Shown in pieces: positions 6,636 through 7,260 of a stretch of DNA of 7,260 nucleotides (the stretch's first letter is position 1; each line of letters opens with the position of its first letter). The stretch comes from Wenzhouxiangella sp. Lineage in GTDB: Bacteria; Pseudomonadota; Gammaproteobacteria; Xanthomonadales; Wenzhouxiangellaceae. The position numbers and the translations under genes were made by a program. The notes below the pieces were generated by a model. That model did not search any database and had not been told where the DNA came from. It saw nothing but the letters and a program-made list of their open reading frames with translations. Location: NCBI GenBank assembly GCA_007123575.1, contig SKKV01000138.1, positions 1-7,260 on the forward strand, written 5' to 3'.

Positions 6636-6665
6636 TTGAACAGGCGTACCCGGCAAGGTCATAAT
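6636..6665 (+). promoter_or_regulatory. Candidate sigma-70 promoter of the FimV-like gene
   Basis: TTGAAC (6636-6641) and CATAAT (6660-6665) are separated by 18 bases, matching the consensus at four and five of six positions. Transcription would begin near 6672, giving a leader of about 54 bases that contains the hairpin at 6681-6703. Confidence 0.45.
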
Positions 6666-6680
6666 GACTAACGACACCAT

Positions 6681-6703
6681 GCACCAGCTCTGCAGGCTGG
6701 TGC
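6681..6703 (+). other. Perfect 8-bp leader hairpin upstream of the FimV-like gene
   Basis: GCACCAGC (6681-6688) and GCTGGTGC (6696-6703) pair perfectly around a 7-base loop. The hairpin ends 10 bases before the AGGGAG ribosome-binding site (6714-6719). No T-run follows, so it is not a standard terminator. It may affect translation or mRNA stability, or be a dimeric regulator site. Confidence 0.5.
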
Positions 6704-6725
6704 CGGATGAACTAGGGAGAACTGC

Positions 6726-7260
6726 ATGAACGGCATATTGAAAGTCAGCGGGTCAGGTAAAACGTCGTCGAGCGACCGCGCGCTGCCAGGCGGCCATCAT
6801 CTGGCCGTATCCACGGCATTGGTTTTTCTGTTGCTCATGCTGCTGACTGTCCTGCCGATGCAGGTGCTTGGCCAGGAGCGACAACTCGGACCAGTGTCGG
6901 CCGATCAGACCTTATGGTCGATTGCCAGCCAGACTCGGCCTGACCCATCAATTACCGTTTACCAATACATGCTGGCACTGGTGGAGGCCAATCCGCATGC
7001 GTTTGCCGCTGGCAATGTGAACTTGCTGCGCGAGGGTGTCATCCTGGACCTGCCGGATGCTGACTTCGCGACCCGGGTTTCTCCTGAGGAGGCCCAGCGT
7101 CGAGTCGATGAGCAGATGCAGTGGTATGCCGACCTGTCGCGCCAGGAACTGCTTGCGGTCTTGCGCTCCGAGCCGGAGCTCGCGCCTGATGAGCGAGCGG
7201 TTGAGCCCGTGCAGCCAGTCGAGCCAGTCGAGCCAGTCGAGCCAGTCGAGCCAGTCGAGC
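6726..7260 (+). CDS. FimV-family protein, 3'-partial
   Basis: Only the first 178 codons are in the window; no stop is reached. AGGGAG lies 6 bases before the ATG. After a long polar n-region (1-25), a hydrophobic segment at about 26-49 serves as signal peptide or anchor, possibly cleaved after Leu-Gly49. Residues about 55-135 match the conserved N-terminal module of FimV/HubP polar landmark proteins as I know it: GPV followed by QTLWSIA (61-67), RPDPSITVYQYMLAL (71-85), EANPHAFAAGNVN (87-99), a Gly-containing LREGVILDLP (101-110) and SPEEA with QWYA. The LWSIA part is LysM-like and suggests peptidoglycan binding. FimV supports type IV pilus assembly, twitching and polar localisation. From residue 160 the protein becomes a Glu-Pro-Val repeat, like the acidic linker of FimV. 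Canonical fimV in pseudomonads sits near asd and truA, which are not seen here, so this may be a paralog rather than fimV itself. Confidence 0.8.
   Translation, partial: MNGILKVSGSGKTSSSDRALPGGHHLAVSTALVFLLLMLLTVLPMQVLGQERQLGPVSADQTLWSIASQTRPDPSITVYQYMLALVEANPHAFAAGNVNLLREGVILDLPDADFATRVSPEEAQRRVDEQMQWYADLSRQELLAVLRSEPELAPDERAVEPVQPVEPVEPVEPVEPVE
7203..7260 (+). repeat. 9-bp tandem repeat encoding Glu-Pro-Val
   Basis: Two degenerate units (GAGCCCGTG at 7203-7211, CAGCCAGTC at 7212-7220) lead into four identical copies of GAGCCAGTC (7221-7256) and the beginning of a fifth at the window edge. The unit is in frame with the FimV-like gene and adds three residues per copy, so copy-number change would lengthen the linker without shifting the frame. 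The total copy number is unknown because the array leaves the window. Confidence 0.95.

Noticed and set aside
1..7260. Defence island, mobile element, biosynthetic cluster or other novel system
   Set aside because: No transposase, integrase, toxin, nuclease, direct-repeat boundary or clustered biosynthetic genes are seen; the genes are housekeeping-like and arranged in separate short units.

Overview
The window looks like chromosomal DNA of a GC-rich gammaproteobacterium, most probably a Pseudomonas or Halopseudomonas relative. This is inferred from codon use, from a FimV-type gene (a family I know from pseudomonads and other gammaproteobacteria) and from the gene repertoire; no rRNA or other decisive marker is present. 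I see no tRNA, rRNA, insertion sequence, CRISPR array, integrase or phage gene. It reads as ordinary core or near-core DNA with a few local oddities.

Layout. (1) Positions 2-3017, plus strand: an outer-membrane porin with an N-terminal coiled coil (its 5' end lies outside the window), then a perfect 12-bp intercistronic hairpin, then a BCCT-family transporter whose substrate-site aromatics match betaine/choline carriers. Together they form a plausible two-membrane uptake route for a quaternary ammonium compound. (2) Positions 3028-3062: a strong 16-bp hairpin between convergent genes, probably a two-way terminator. (3) Positions 3076-4538, minus strand: a PduO-type ATP:cob(I)alamin adenosyltransferase translationally coupled through an ATGA overlap to a class II-like histone-deacetylase-family amidohydrolase, with a good extended -10 promoter just upstream. 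(4) Positions 4597-5494, minus strand: a lipoprotein of a family I do not recognise. Its C-terminal SHOCT-like segment lies in the +1 frame, so the gene is frameshifted, miscalled by one base, or read by +1 slippage at UUU-C. (5) Positions 5614-6591, plus strand, divergent from the lipoprotein: an extended short-chain dehydrogenase/epimerase. (6) Positions 6636-7260, plus strand: a promoter, a leader hairpin and the 5' part of a FimV-like protein that enters a perfect 9-bp tandem repeat encoding Glu-Pro-Val and runs off the window.

How the genes work together. The only clear functional pairings are porin with BCCT carrier (uptake, perhaps osmoprotection or catabolism) and adenosyltransferase with deacetylase (shared transcript; the functional link is unknown). 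No new multi-gene system is evident. The points most worth checking are the frameshift at 4682-4684, the FimV-like gene with its variable-length repeat, and the adenosyltransferase-deacetylase coupling.
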